From the NCBI GenBank assembly GCA_003116975.1, contig BGKB01000087.1:248001-312000 (forward strand): DNA of 64,000 nucleotides, given 5' to 3'. The notes beneath the pieces were generated by a model, which worked only from the letters and a program-made list of their open reading frames with translations, was not told the DNA's origin and made no database searches. The position numbers and the translations under genes are program-made. The stretch comes from Aurantiochytrium sp. KH105 (lineage: Eukaryota; Sar; Bigyra; Thraustochytrida; Thraustochytriidae). This document shows, piece by piece, positions 37,562 through 48,702 of the stretch. The stretch's first letter is position 1; each line of letters opens with the position of its first letter.

Positions 37562-40183
37562 GTCGGAGCAATGGTTTCATCTTATTATTCGCCGGAGCAA
37601 TAATTTCATTCTGGTCGCTAGAGCAATGGACACATTTTGTTCGCTAAAGCAACAGAGGGACAGCCTTTAATTCATCGGCTTCTTTGTTTCGTTTTGCATT
37701 TCAGGGATATCCGCAAGGGGAACATTATTTTACATGGCCGCTGCCGGAATTTTTATGTCTCGCTTTGAAGAGAAAATGTCGTTGTCACAATCACCTCTGC
37801 GTCAACACATTGACAATTGTAAACAACGAGAGAACAGAATAGCCCAGCGTTGTCAAGCTTTTCATGGACGCTGCCTTGATCATGAATGCAAGAAGAACAA
37901 GAAAGGAGAACGACCAATGTGCGCTAACGCATCATTTGTCTGGCTCCCCATCGATGACGTGCGGAGTTTGCGTTCAACCCCCCGACGCTTGGTCGCTGTC
38001 GATTTCCCCAAACCCAGCCAGATCAACGTTCTAGCACACCTCGCGTTCGCGCCCCCCCCCCCGCCTAGTCCGCGCACCCCCCCTGTCCAGGTGTGCACCC
38101 GGTTCTCCTCGCCACTTCCTCTCCGGGCGCCTCCCTGCCCAAACATTTGGTCCTCCGGGGCAATGTCCCCGCAGCGGGCGCGGTGCGGCCAGCCAGCTGC
38201 GGGCGCGGCGGGCGCGGCGGGGCGGGGGCCCCGCACCAGCGACCGAGCGCTGCTCGTCAGGCTCCACCCTCGGCCCTGCCTGCCCCTTGCTGCCTTCACC
38301 AAAAGTATCTATCTATCTCCGTCTGGCTGCTGCTGCGCGCGGTGGCGCTCATTTCATTTCATTCCCTTGCGCGAGAGGCGCTGGCGGTTGCACGGGCTCC
38401 GCTTTGCATCGCATCGCATCGCATTGCATCGCATTGCATCGCGTCGCGTCGCGTCGCGTCGCGTCGCATCGACGCGCGGGCGGGAGGTGCGAGCCGGAAG
38501 CGGCGGCTCGCAGGGAGACGGGGCAGGGGATCCTGGCTGGCGTGTGGAGGCCGAGGCGAGGCGAGGGAAGCGAGGGCACGGGTCGGGCCTGCCGAGGCCA
38601 CTTGCGAGGCGACCTGCGATCGTGACGCGGGCTCCTTGGCTCGGGCCAACGATCGAGCGTCTGTCTCTCTGTCTGCAGCCTGGCAGCTGCAGCTCGGCCA
38701 TCGGCCACCGACCACGATCGATCTTGCCTTTTGAACGGTCGGTGGAGCAACGGAAGGAAAAGAGGATTTCAAACCACGCGACAGCAACCACGAGGCGAAC
38801 GAAGCCCGCGCCACGCGCCCGCCCGTCGGCACGCGCCGCGACTGCGAGCCGCAGTGGCAGCTGGCTGGCGATCACGCTGCAGCTGGCAGCTGGCTGTTCA
38901 GATCGCGGGTCGATCTCTCTCTTGCTCGCTCGATCCACCCTCGAGCCAGGGGAAGGATGGCGTGCGTCGAGTGCCAGCCGCGGCACGAATGCACGCCCCG
39001 CGAGCGCGCGACGACGACCGGATGCGCATTCCATCCGCCATGGCCGCAGCCGAGGGTGGAGAGGGCGAGCAGCGCAGAGCGACCGTGTGCGCGCCGCGCG
39101 TCACCCGCCGATCCATGCGACGCCAGTTGGCCGGTCCCATGGCAGCTGCTGCTGGCTGCAGCTCAGCAAGCAAGCAAGCAAGCAAGCAAGCAAATGGGAA
39201 GAGGCAGCGCAGCAGCGGCCGCGGCGACGAACAAACAAACAAACTCACGTGACAGTGAGAGCGAGGCGAGGCGAGGCGAGGCCGGGGTGGAGTGGCGCGG
39301 CGCAGCACGGAGGGAGAGGCGGCGAGGCTCGGGCGGCGAGCGCACACCTCGGCGGTGCGCGCGAGTGAGTTGGTGGGTTAGTTTAGGTTAGCTTTTCCGT
39401 GCTGCAGCAGCAGCTGGCTGGCTGGCTGGCTGGCTGGCGCTGCTTCATTTGTGATGCGTGGATGCGTCGATGGGATGGCTCACAGTCAGAGAGAGCTATA
39501 CCTTGCGTGCGTCTCGCGACGCACGCTGCGCTCGCACGCGCGTGCGGTCCCGGCAGCAGCCAGCCAGGGGCCGCAGCCGCCTCCGTCCAGCCCTTGCTCG
39601 GTTTTTTTCTTGGCTCGACTGGCTGCGAGGACACTCAGGGGACACAGACAGGCAGACTCCCAGGCAGAGAGACAGACAGACAGACAGACAAACAGCAACC
39701 ATGGCAAGTCAAGTCCAGACTGACAGAGAGAGAGAAGAGGATTTCTTCGTTCCTGGGAGCACCGGGCGACGCTCTGCACTCACTGTCAAGAAGCGCCCGG
39801 TCCGGTCCGCCGGCCAGCTGCTCCGGTTCTGATGAGCACAGATCGCAGAGCCCAGTTCTGCCCTGCTCTGCTCTGCTCTGCTCTGCTCTGCTCGGCGCGG
39901 CGCGGCGGCTCGGTTCTGTTCCCTCGGCGGGAGGACGGGCGGACACGCGCCGGCAGCACCAGCCACAGGTGGCAGGGTAGGCAGGAGGGCAGGAACGAGC
40001 GCGGCCGGCCAGCTGCGGCACGGGCCGGGCAGGCTCTGGCCAGCGACCAGCGGCTGCGGCGAGCGGCCAGGTGCGGCGGCGGGGGCTGGCCGGCCCGGCT
40101 GCGCAGCGAGCAAGACCAGCCTGGGGTGGCGCGGGGCGGCGTATGCGAGCACGGGGGCTGGTTTGCTCGGCTGCCCGAACATG

Positions 40184-40190
40184 TATAAAA
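40184..40190 (+). promoter_or_regulatory. TATA-like element (TATAAAA)
   Basis: TATAAAA inside strongly GC-rich DNA, plus strand. No gene starts within 2.6 kb downstream except the PP2C gene at 42857, so its target is unclear. Support is the consensus match and local contrast in composition only. Confidence 0.25.
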
Positions 40191-40988
40191 CAAGCTGCGC
40201 GGCCTCTTGCCGTGGCGTCTTGCCTTCAAGTTGCGAAGCCCCGTGTGCGCGAGATCGACCGTGGAGGGACGATGGTTGGTGGGCATCATGCATGCGGGGA
40301 GAAGAGGGGACTCGAGGCGGAGGGAGAGCAGCTCGCCGTCCATGCTGATTATGCTAACGGTTAGCCTGCCGCAATGACCAACAACTAACTGCCTGCGATG
40401 CGATCACGATGAGAGAAAAAGGGAGAGAGAGAGCCATCAAGAATCGTCGTCGATGGTGTGGAGCGTGCGTCTGTGAGTCGACCTCCCAGGGCCCGTCGCA
40501 TCGCATTCCATGATGGGCCTCAGCGAGGATGGTAGCGGTAAGCGCATTTCGGGACGACACGAGCCTCGAGGGGGCAGGACAGAAAGAGGCGCGTGCCCGC
40601 CCGCCCGCCCAAGGGAAAGGTGGCTGGCTGCCCTGGCGGTCGGCACGGGCGAGCAGGACTCACAGGCGGTAGTCGCGGCAGCGCATTGCATCGCATTGCA
40701 TCGCGGAAGCCATCGCATCGCAGGCGCAAGGGGGAAGAAAAATCCCCCCCCCCCCGAGTTGGCGCCCCGCAGATCTGTCCCCGGTCCGTCATTGCGGCTG
40801 CGGCTGCCGTCATTGCGGCCATTGCGATCTTCGCGGTCTCCGAACAGCGGCCCTCTGTCGTGCCGGCTCCTGCGACAACCGCCATACGTCTCCTTCTATA
40901 CGCGACGATTGGTCACGCTGCGGGCGAGGCGCCTCCGCCAGCACGCACACGAGGAATTGCAGACTTCCTCTGCACGTACACTGGATAG

Positions 40989-40996
40989 TATATAAG
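40989..40996 (+). promoter_or_regulatory. TATA box-like element (TATATAAG)
   Basis: A perfect TATATAAG followed by GC-rich sequence that continues to about 41460 without a convincing protein. It could drive the PP2C transcript from a distant start, or an unannotated noncoding RNA beginning near 41015-41025. Confidence 0.3.
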
Positions 40997-42414
40997 AGGG
41001 TAAAGACAGGGTGCGGGGGACGCTTTCCCTGAGGTTCCCACCCGGCGCCACTGCACTGCCTCGCTGGCGGTCGCCCCGCGTTCGGCACAGGGACGTATTG
41101 CACATGTCACCTCGGATCCTGGGCGTCGCCCCCCCCTTCTTGCGGCGGCCCCGCAGCTTCCTTTGGTATGCACTGCGCGTTATGCGCTTCTTTTTTACTA
41201 TCTTTGTCCCTCCGTCACTGGCCGGGCACCGACGCCCGTGCATTGGAGGGCCACGGTGCGGGGGATGTGGGAACGCCCCTGTTCTCTGAGACTGGCCAGC
41301 AGGGCCTGCTCGGACGGCCTACCCCACAGTCTGATTTGGAACGAGCGAGGCTGGTGACGAGCAGGCTCCTCCCGGGTGCTGGCGTAGGGGTTCCTAGGTT
41401 ATGGCTATGCGTTCCTGGTGTGAACGCGTGTCCGCGGACTGTAGCGGGAGGCTAGGGTATCTTATGGGTGGTTGTGCACGCTTCTTCCATTCTTTTCCAA
41501 TTCTTTTTATTTTATTTTCCACTTGGCTGTTTCTTTGTTTCGCCCCCCTTCTCCGGCGCTTGCCGGCTGCGGCAAGTGATCATACGGAGCGTCGCAAGTG
41601 CGGAGTTTCCGCGCGCGGCACTTGCGGCGTCCGGAGTTTCACTATCGACGAAAGGAAAAAGAAAGGAAAAAGAAAGGAAAAAGAAAGAAAAAAGCGTGCT
41701 CCGCAGGTGGCGCTAGCAGTAGCTAGCTGGCTGCTGTTCGCGCGGCGCCTCGCTCAGCGCAGCGCTCTGGCTCCTGTCCGCCGACCTCTGGACCTCGTGT
41801 CGCTCGGGGAGCAGAGAGAAAGCAAGCGAGCAAGAAGGCCGGGGCGGGAGTGGGCTCGCAGCTGCAGCTGGCCGGCAGCAGCCAAGAGCAAGAGAAAGCG
41901 AAGCGAAGGGAGGGGAAACTCAGCCACAAAGAGCTGGTGGCAGCAAATGCATTGAATTCGAAAAAAGAAAAAAAAGAAAGTGGAAAATCGTCAAGCAAGT
42001 GGTCGATGGCCATGCCGGATGGTGGATCGATTGATCGATCGATCCATCGAAAGTGGCAAGTGGCCGCGAGGAGTGGTAAAGAAAGAAGAGCAGCCTGCGC
42101 TCGTGGCCGCCTCCCGCACGCACTGCGCGAGGTGGCTGCACCGCGCGACTTTCATCCTCCGCTCCACCACTCGCTCGACCGACCGACAGACCGACCGACC
42201 AACCAACCACTCGCTCGCTCGACCCCCACGCGAGGCCGCAGGTCGCCGGTGGCGGCTTGACTCGACACGAGTGACAGCTGGCCAGGCTCGGCTTGAGGCG
42301 GCGGAGCGGCCACTGCGGAGCAGGATCGATCGATCGATCGAGGTGAGAGAAAGAAAGAAAGAAAAAAAGAATGAAAGGAAATGAAGTGGGCAGAGAGGGG
42401 TAGAGGGGGAGGGA

Positions 42415-42465
42415 GGGAGGGAGGAAGGAAGGAAGGAAGGAAGGAAGGAAGGAAGGAAGGAGAAG
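42415..42465. repeat. GGAA microsatellite
   Basis: Run of GGAA/GGAG units on the plus strand in the PP2C upstream region, flanked by further purine-rich GAAAGAAAGA stretches (42350-42375 and 42585-42645). On the other strand it translates to poly-Leu/Ser/Pro artefact frames. Confidence 0.85.
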
Positions 42466-42856
42466 GAGGAAAGAGGAAGAAGGCCAGGAAGGCGCGACAA
42501 GGAGACGCCCGGGGCGCCGACGCAGGCGCACGCTCGGGCGAGCGAGCGGCCTTGACGCGCAAGCAGAGGAAGCAGGGGAGAGAGAGAGAGAGAAAGAAAG
42601 AAGAATGAAAGAAAGGAAGAATGAAAGAATGAAAGAAAGAAAAGCACGCAGAGGCAGGGGCAGCGCGCAGGCGGGCGGCGCGCGTGCGGCAGAGCCCGAA
42701 CAGCCAGCAGCAGCAGCAGCAGCAGCAGCGACAAGAGCGAAGCGGCAAGCCGGCGGAGGAGCGCGGCACCGCGGAGCGCAAGTCGAGCACGCAGCAGCAG
42801 CAGCAGCAGCAGCAACAAAAGCAACAGCAACAAAACCAAGGCAGCAAGCAAGCACG

Positions 42857-44287
42857 ATGGAGGTCCAGGACGACAGCGTGCACAGCACCGTGGCCGGCCT
42901 GCGCAAGGCGGAGAACCTCGGCGGCAAGCTCAAGGGCTCGCTCGGGTCCCTGCGCAGGTCGCTCCCCCGCGGACTCGGCGGCATGAGCGCGCAGAGCATG
43001 CGGTCCATGAGCAAGTCCAGCGGCGCAAGCCTCGTGTCCGAGGAACTCATGCCTGAACAGGCGACCGGCTTCGGCCCGCACAGGTCCTTCAGCAGGCCCG
43101 AGGGACGCGGCGAGCTCGGCAAGATGGTCTCCCATCAGTACGATGCATCCTCGCTTCAGTACGGCGTCGCCCAGGCCATGGGCAAGAAAGACCAGGACCG
43201 CTACGACGTCCGTCTCGGCAACGAAGACGGCGAGGATGTCCACTACTTTGGCGTCTTTGACGGCCACGGCACATCCGCTCTCGCCGCCGATATCTGCGTC
43301 GGCAAGCTCTACGACGCCGTCGCATCCTACGACAAGCGCACGCGCGGCTCCTCGGCAGGCCTCGACAGCAGTCTCGACGGTGACGAGGAGGACTCTGTGG
43401 GACCCCTCGAGGAGCAGGACCTCGCCTCGCTCGCATCATCAATGACGCGCCAGCACACGCCCATGACCATGCCCAGCGATGAGGCCATCGCATACGCATA
43501 CAACCGCATGGACGAGTACGTCCGCGCATCGAGGCACGCCGAGCCCCGCTCCGGTACCTGCGCCGTCACCGTCTTTGTAGAGTCAGAGCCCGCAGCAAAT
43601 CTCCTCGACGACGACGCCGTAAGCGACGAGACGCAGTGCAAGGCCGCGTGGTGCGGCGACTGCCGCGCCATCATGATCACCCAGGACGGGTCCGTCGATC
43701 AGCTCACGCTCGACCACCGCATCGAGGTCAACGACCCCGAGCGCGTCCGCATCGAAGAGGCTGACCATGCACCCCGCAGTGGCCTCCTCGAGAGCGAGCT
43801 CTGGCGCCGCGAGACGGAGCGCGCATCCCGTTCGGGCGAGGTTCTTCGCCCACACTCGTTTATTGGCCGCCGCCACCTCAATGGTATGCCCGTCGGCCCC
43901 GCCGTCGTCTTTAGCCACTCGGGCGGCGTCTCTCTTCAGGTGACACGCAGCATCGGCGATACCTACGCCGCTCGCAGCGTTATTGCTGAGCCAGATATTG
44001 TTTCCTTTTCCATTCCCCGCGGCGAATACGCGCGCTTCGTCCTCGCTTCCGATGGCATCTTTGAGGTGCTCGACACCCAGGACGTCGCGCGCTTCGTCGC
44101 CAAGATTGGCTCCCCCGCAAAGGCGGCCGCCAAGCTCGCCGCCCACGCCAAGCAGAAGCGTCTTTATGGCGGCATGGCACCCGACGATATCACCGCAGTT
44201 GTGGTTGACATTAACCCTATGATGCGCCGCAACTTTAAGCCGGGAAATCTCAGCAAGGCTTCGCGCCTCTTGTCGGCTTTCAAGTAA
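42857..44287 (+). CDS. PP2C-type (PPM) protein phosphatase
   Basis: The start is ATG 42857 (MEVQDDSVHSTVAGL), giving 476 residues; the upstream frame only reads CAG and GAAAG repeats. The PPM metal-binding motifs are all present: a KKDQDRYDV start, VFDGHG at 133-138 (D135), SGTCA near 234, LDHR, SIGDTYA, ASDGIFE with D399, and DDITAVVVD with D443-D444. The catalytic domain is interrupted by a 50-residue acidic, Ser-rich insert after the FDGHG helix (about 160-200), probably a surface loop. The N-terminal 90 residues are Ser/Lys-rich and Gly-rich and could be regulatory. It should remove phosphate from Ser/Thr using two Mn2+/Mg2+. Substrate is unknown. Confidence 0.92.
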   Translation: MEVQDDSVHSTVAGLRKAENLGGKLKGSLGSLRRSLPRGLGGMSAQSMRSMSKSSGASLVSEELMPEQATGFGPHRSFSRPEGRGELGKMVSHQYDASSLQYGVAQAMGKKDQDRYDVRLGNEDGEDVHYFGVFDGHGTSALAADICVGKLYDAVASYDKRTRGSSAGLDSSLDGDEEDSVGPLEEQDLASLASSMTRQHTPMTMPSDEAIAYAYNRMDEYVRASRHAEPRSGTCAVTVFVESEPAANLLDDDAVSDETQCKAAWCGDCRAIMITQDGSVDQLTLDHRIEVNDPERVRIEEADHAPRSGLLESELWRRETERASRSGEVLRPHSFIGRRHLNGMPVGPAVVFSHSGGVSLQVTRSIGDTYAARSVIAEPDIVSFSIPRGEYARFVLASDGIFEVLDTQDVARFVAKIGSPAKAAAKLAAHAKQKRLYGGMAPDDITAVVVDINPMMRRNFKPGNLSKASRLLSAFK

Positions 44288-45176
<889 letters not shown>

Positions 45177-46577
45177 CTACACGCTCGCAGAGGCCGGCGC
45201 CGCAGCCCAAAGCGCAACCTCGGTATCAACGCTACCCGTGGCCACAAGCGCAAGTTTAGGATGGGGCGCCATGGACGTAATAAAGTGCGAGTGTGCATTC
45301 GCGACCGTGCGCACGCAACGCTGCTGCTCAAGGTCCCAAATGCGCACAGACTTGTCCTCCGAGGCCGTGAGCAGGTACTTGCCATGCGGCTGAAAGGCCA
45401 CGGCGCGAACCCAGTTGTCGTGACCCGTCAAGGTCATGAGACAGACACCAGTCGCGACCTGCCACACCTTGACAGTGCGGTCACGCGAGCCCGACACCAC
45501 GTATGCAGCGCCGCCCGCCTGTGCCTGGTCCGCGTGGTTGTTGCTCAGATGCTGCGGCGCGCGAGGTGGCTGCGCAGCGTCGTGGCCAGCGCCATTGGCT
45601 TGCAGCGGACCAAGCCCCTTGGTCAACGCCTTGTCCGCGGTCGCCGACGAAAAAGCCACGGCCTCCACAACGTGCTCGTGACCCCGAAGCCTCTCCAGGA
45701 GCTCGCCGCCCGCGGCGGCCGCCAAGTTCCAAAGAATCACCGACTGGTCGCTCGAGCACGTGGCCAGCAGACTCGAACCTCGGTGCACGGCCAGCTTGCG
45801 AACCCAGTCGTCGTGGCCCGTGAGCGTGCGCAGACAATACCCGCTAGTCGAGTCCCAAACCTTGATGGTCTTGTCGCGCGAGCACGAAACGAGCTGCTGC
45901 GGATTTTCCGGCAAGAAGCTTATGCCCGTCACGTTGTGGTCGTGGCCCATGAGCGTGCGCACGCACTCTTGCGAGCCACCGGGGGCAAAATCCCACAATT
46001 TGATGCTCATGTCCGCGCTGCAGCTCGCCAGCAGACTCCCATCCGCATTGAAAGCGACATCCTGAACGACATTTGTGTGTCCCTTGAGCGTGCGCTCAAA
46101 TTCGCCCGTCTCAAAGTCCCAAAGCTTGAGCGAAGCGTCCTCGGACGCCGACACGAGCATATTGAAACGTGGGTGGAAACAGACGCATGTCACGGGCGCG
46201 CGGTGCCCCTGCAGACGCGCACGGCTCGTCGTCTTGAGCACATACGTCTCGCCGGCCCGGAGACCATCGGGACCGCCGCCGCCAGCTCCGCCATTGCTTC
46301 CGCCCGCGTACCCGAATCCCCCGGCCTTGCGCTCGGCCTCGAGGTCCTTGACCTTTTGCTCCAGGTCCAGGACTTTGCGCTGCAGTCTCACGACCGAGGT
46401 CCACTTTCGCTCCAACAGCGGTGTACCCTTGGCCGCTGCAGGTGCTTCTGCGTTCTCGTCGTCAAGCCCGAACGCAGCGCTCAGGGCCTTGGCCGCGTCC
46501 CTGAACTGATCATCCGATGCCAAGTAGTCCACCATGGCCTTGTGCAGCTCATTGCGTTGCTTCTCCGTCAAGACCAT
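45177..46577 (-). CDS. PAFAH1B1: LIS1 (PAFAH1B1), dynein regulator with seven WD40 repeats
   Basis: The 466-residue protein starts MVLTEKQRNELHKAMVDYLA, matching the LIS1 N-terminus and its LisH dimerisation motif (about 7-39). A LIS1-typical KWTSVVRLQRKVLDLEQKV coiled coil follows. The WD40 propeller begins near residue 110: HRAPVTCVCFHP, then VSASEDASLKLWDFETGEFE, GHTNVVQDVAF, SCSADMSIKLWDF, GHDHNVTGISF, SRDKTIKVWD, GHDDWVRKLAV, SGSRDRTVKVWQVATGVCLM, GHDNWVRAVAF and NAHSHFITSM. LIS1 binds the dynein motor and holds it on microtubules during nuclear positioning and vesicle transport. It is longer than animal LIS1 (about 410) because of Gly-rich and Ala-rich inserts (about 85-105 and 340-375). 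Confidence 0.95.
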   Translation of the reverse strand: MVLTEKQRNELHKAMVDYLASDDQFRDAAKALSAAFGLDDENAEAPAAAKGTPLLERKWTSVVRLQRKVLDLEQKVKDLEAERKAGGFGYAGGSNGGAGGGGPDGLRAGETYVLKTTSRARLQGHRAPVTCVCFHPRFNMLVSASEDASLKLWDFETGEFERTLKGHTNVVQDVAFNADGSLLASCSADMSIKLWDFAPGGSQECVRTLMGHDHNVTGISFLPENPQQLVSCSRDKTIKVWDSTSGYCLRTLTGHDDWVRKLAVHRGSSLLATCSSDQSVILWNLAAAAGGELLERLRGHEHVVEAVAFSSATADKALTKGLGPLQANGAGHDAAQPPRAPQHLSNNHADQAQAGGAAYVVSGSRDRTVKVWQVATGVCLMTLTGHDNWVRAVAFQPHGKYLLTASEDKSVRIWDLEQQRCVRTVANAHSHFITSMAPHPKLALVATGSVDTEVALWAAAPASASV

Positions 46578-47553
46578 CTTTGCCAAGCCACCGAGTCGTG
46601 AATGGCCTCGCCACCGCGTCGTGAATGGCCTCGCCACGGATCGTCGCCCCACGGCACGGCACGGCAAGGTGACGACGCAAGCTTGATGCACGCGCTGCGC
46701 CCGAACAAGCGCACGCGCTGCGCCGTATCAAGGAGGAAACCGTCGTCGGCGTCCTCCTCGGTCTCGCCCTCGCTGATCAATCAAGGTGAACCCTTGCTGC
46801 GCAACGACTGGTCACGCGCAGAGGTCGAGCCACTCGGCAGTCCGTCGCACAAACCCACGTTCCCGCGGCTCCTTGCGGCCGACGCCCCCAGCAACGATGC
46901 GCACGGCAAGGCGTATCGGCACGGCAACAACGCGCGCTGCTGCGCTGTGCCGCTCGGTTGGCTGTTTGCTCGGTTGCAAAGAACACACTAAAATAGCCAG
47001 AAGAACAGAACACAGGGTCTGGCCCACGGCAGCTCGAGTGCCGCCGAGGTACCTTCTCGACGGCACCTCGCGTCAACTACGATCCCGGAGAACCAAGGTT
47101 CTCTTCCACCATTTTTCGTTGGAAGAGACGCTCTCCTGGGAAACAGTTTCAATTCTAATTTTTTCAGCCTCTCAAGAGGCCCTCCCCTTTCTTTGCCTTG
47201 GTGGCTCTGTCCGCCCTCGTAGGACACAGAATACGGATCATCAAGAGACGGTGGTGCCAGTGATTAAGAGGCCGAAGGCCACCCTCACTCACGCCTTGGG
47301 TCGTTCCCAACAAAGACTGACTGACTTGGTTTGGTTTGGTTGGAGTTTTTATTTTCATGCTATACTGCTTGGTCTGCACTGGCTGTCGATCGCGAATTCA
47401 AAGCAGAAAAATGCAAAATTATGTATGACGCAACAACGTCGGCTTGCTCGGCCCATCGACCTTACGTTAAACTACTTGGGCCCTTGACGCCGCGCGCTTG
47501 ACTATCATAACCTTTGGCGTCGTGGCATACATTGAAAAATCTGGCAAACATTC
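46578..47553. other. Intergenic (LIS1 promoter side, 3' flank of threonine dehydrogenase)
   Basis: About 980 bases. A 21-base tandem duplication (GTCGTGAATGGCCTCGCCAC, about 46601-46642) sits just upstream of the LIS1 start. A 233-codon plus-strand frame (46786-47487) crosses the rest, but its composition drifts and no domain is seen, so it is left out. Confidence 0.5.
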
Positions 47554-48702
47554 TCACTTGGCAATCTTCGCGTTGAGCTTGTGGAGCATGTCCTCGGTCA
47601 TGGCGTCAATGTCAAAGTCCGGACGCCAGTGCCAGTCCTTGCGCGCCAGGCGGTCATCGATGGATTGCGGCCAGGTATCCGCGATATCCTGACGAAAGTC
47701 CGGCGCGTAGTCAATCTCAAACTCAGGAATGAACTTGCGGATCGACGCCGCGAGCTGCTCCGGCGTAAAGCTCATCGAGGTGATGTTGTACACGCGATCC
47801 GAGAGCGACTCTGAGGGGGCTTGCAAAAGCATCATCGTCGCCTTGAGGCAATCCGGCATATACATCATGGGCAAGGCCGCGTCCTTGCGCAAGAAACTTG
47901 TGTACCTGCGCTCCTCTAGCGCCTTGTAGTAAATCTCTACGGCATAGTCTGTGGTGCCGCCGCCCGGTAGCGTCTCGGAGGAAATTACGCCCGGGTAGCG
48001 AAGCGAACGAAAATCCACGCCATACCGTTGGTGGTAGTACGACCCCAAGAGCTCCATGTAGATTTTCGTAATGCCATAAATGGTTGTGGGTCGCATCACC
48101 GTCAGATCCGGGGTATCGGTCTTGGGTGTCGAGGGGCCAAAGACGGCGATTGTGCTCGGCGCGAAAACCCTCAAGTCATTATCGCGGGCCACCTCGAGGA
48201 CATTCTCCATGCCGCGCGTATTGATGCGCAGCGCTAGCTGCGGATTCTTTTCGCCAATGGCGCTCAACATCGATGCGTTGTGCACAATCATGTCGATGCC
48301 GTTCTCCAGCGCAATGCGCGAGAGGGCATCCTTTTGCATGACATCGCAGTACACAAAGGGCCCGCTTGGGCTGCCATTACCGCCGTTGCCGCCTTTGCTG
48401 CGACGCGGCGTGCGAATGTCGGACGCAATGACGTTATCGACGCCGTATTCCTCTTGCAGGTAGGGCACAAGCTCTTGGCCAATCTGTCCCGAGGCGCCCG
48501 TCACGAGGACCCGCGTCGTGGCCTCGGCCTGCCGCGCCCGCGACGCCTCGCCGGGGTACCCAAAGCTGAAGGCGCGCTGCACCGTCTGCGGCTCGCGCGG
48601 CCCGCCGCTGCCGCTGCCCGCGCTGCCCGCGCTGACGGCGCTGCCGGCGCCCGCGTTGCCGCTGAGGAAGCGTCTTCCCGAGACGCGTCCCAGAGCCCGC
48701 AT
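47554..48702 (-). CDS. TDH: L-threonine 3-dehydrogenase, mitochondrial (SDR/epimerase type)
   Basis: The 382-residue protein oxidises L-threonine with NAD+ to 2-amino-3-ketobutyrate, which a CoA ligase then splits to glycine and acetyl-CoA. The start at ATG 48702 ([18 protein letters not shown]) gives an Arg/Gly/Ser-rich mitochondrial presequence of about 60 residues. The Rossmann motif [14 protein letters not shown] lies near 65-78 (first Gly 69). The family-typical [34 protein letters not shown], the active-site segment [15 protein letters not shown] (Tyr...Lys) and [10 protein letters not shown] are present in order. The end ([20 protein letters not shown]) is also typical of this epimerase-like TDH. 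The frame extends upstream to 49137, but that part is not family-like. Confidence 0.93.
   Translation of the reverse strand: MRALGRVSGRRFLSGNAGAGSAVSAGSAGSGSGGPREPQTVQRAFSFGYPGEASRARQAEATTRVLVTGASGQIGQELVPYLQEEYGVDNVIASDIRTPRRSKGGNGGNGSPSGPFVYCDVMQKDALSRIALENGIDMIVHNASMLSAIGEKNPQLALRINTRGMENVLEVARDNDLRVFAPSTIAVFGPSTPKTDTPDLTVMRPTTIYGITKIYMELLGSYYHQRYGVDFRSLRYPGVISSETLPGGGTTDYAVEIYYKALEERRYTSFLRKDAALPMMYMPDCLKATMMLLQAPSESLSDRVYNITSMSFTPEQLAASIRKFIPEFEIDYAPDFRQDIADTWPQSIDDRLARKDWHWRPDFDIDAMTEDMLHKLNAKIAK

Larger units (their letters stand above)
37096..42856. other. Gene-poor, repeat-rich 5.8-kb interval
   Basis: No frame here is convincing. Seen from left to right: a 77-bp tandem duplication (37408-37561), a short CG-poor stretch (to about 37960), then very GC-rich sequence. 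The latter has GCATCGCATT and GTCGC runs (38405-38470), GCAAG runs (39166-39192), CAGACAGACAGA (39671-39700), CTCTG runs (39865-39895), a TATA-like TATAAAA at 40184, C12 at 40744-40755, TATATAAG at 40989, AAAGGAAAAAG runs (41651-41695), ATCGATCG runs and a GGAA run (42415-42465). Overlapping long frames on both strands here are composed of these repeats. The last part is the leader of the PP2C gene. Confidence 0.5.

Noticed and set aside
37734-39368. 544-codon plus-strand frame
   Set aside because: It runs through GCATCG, GTCGC and GCAAG repeats giving SHRIALHRIA-type peptide. Only the first 80 residues look mildly protein-like, which is not enough to call a gene.
41920-43267. Minus-strand frames of 371-400 codons over the PP2C leader
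   Set aside because: They translate GGAA and CAG repeats as poly-Ser, poly-Leu and poly-Cys and are antisense to the PP2C gene.
45261-46601. 446-codon plus-strand frame overlapping LIS1
   Set aside because: Antisense shadow of the WD40 gene; Arg/His/Val-rich with no domain.
46786-47487. 233-codon plus-strand frame upstream of LIS1
   Set aside because: No domain, drifting composition, and it lies in the presumed LIS1 promoter and TDH 3' region.
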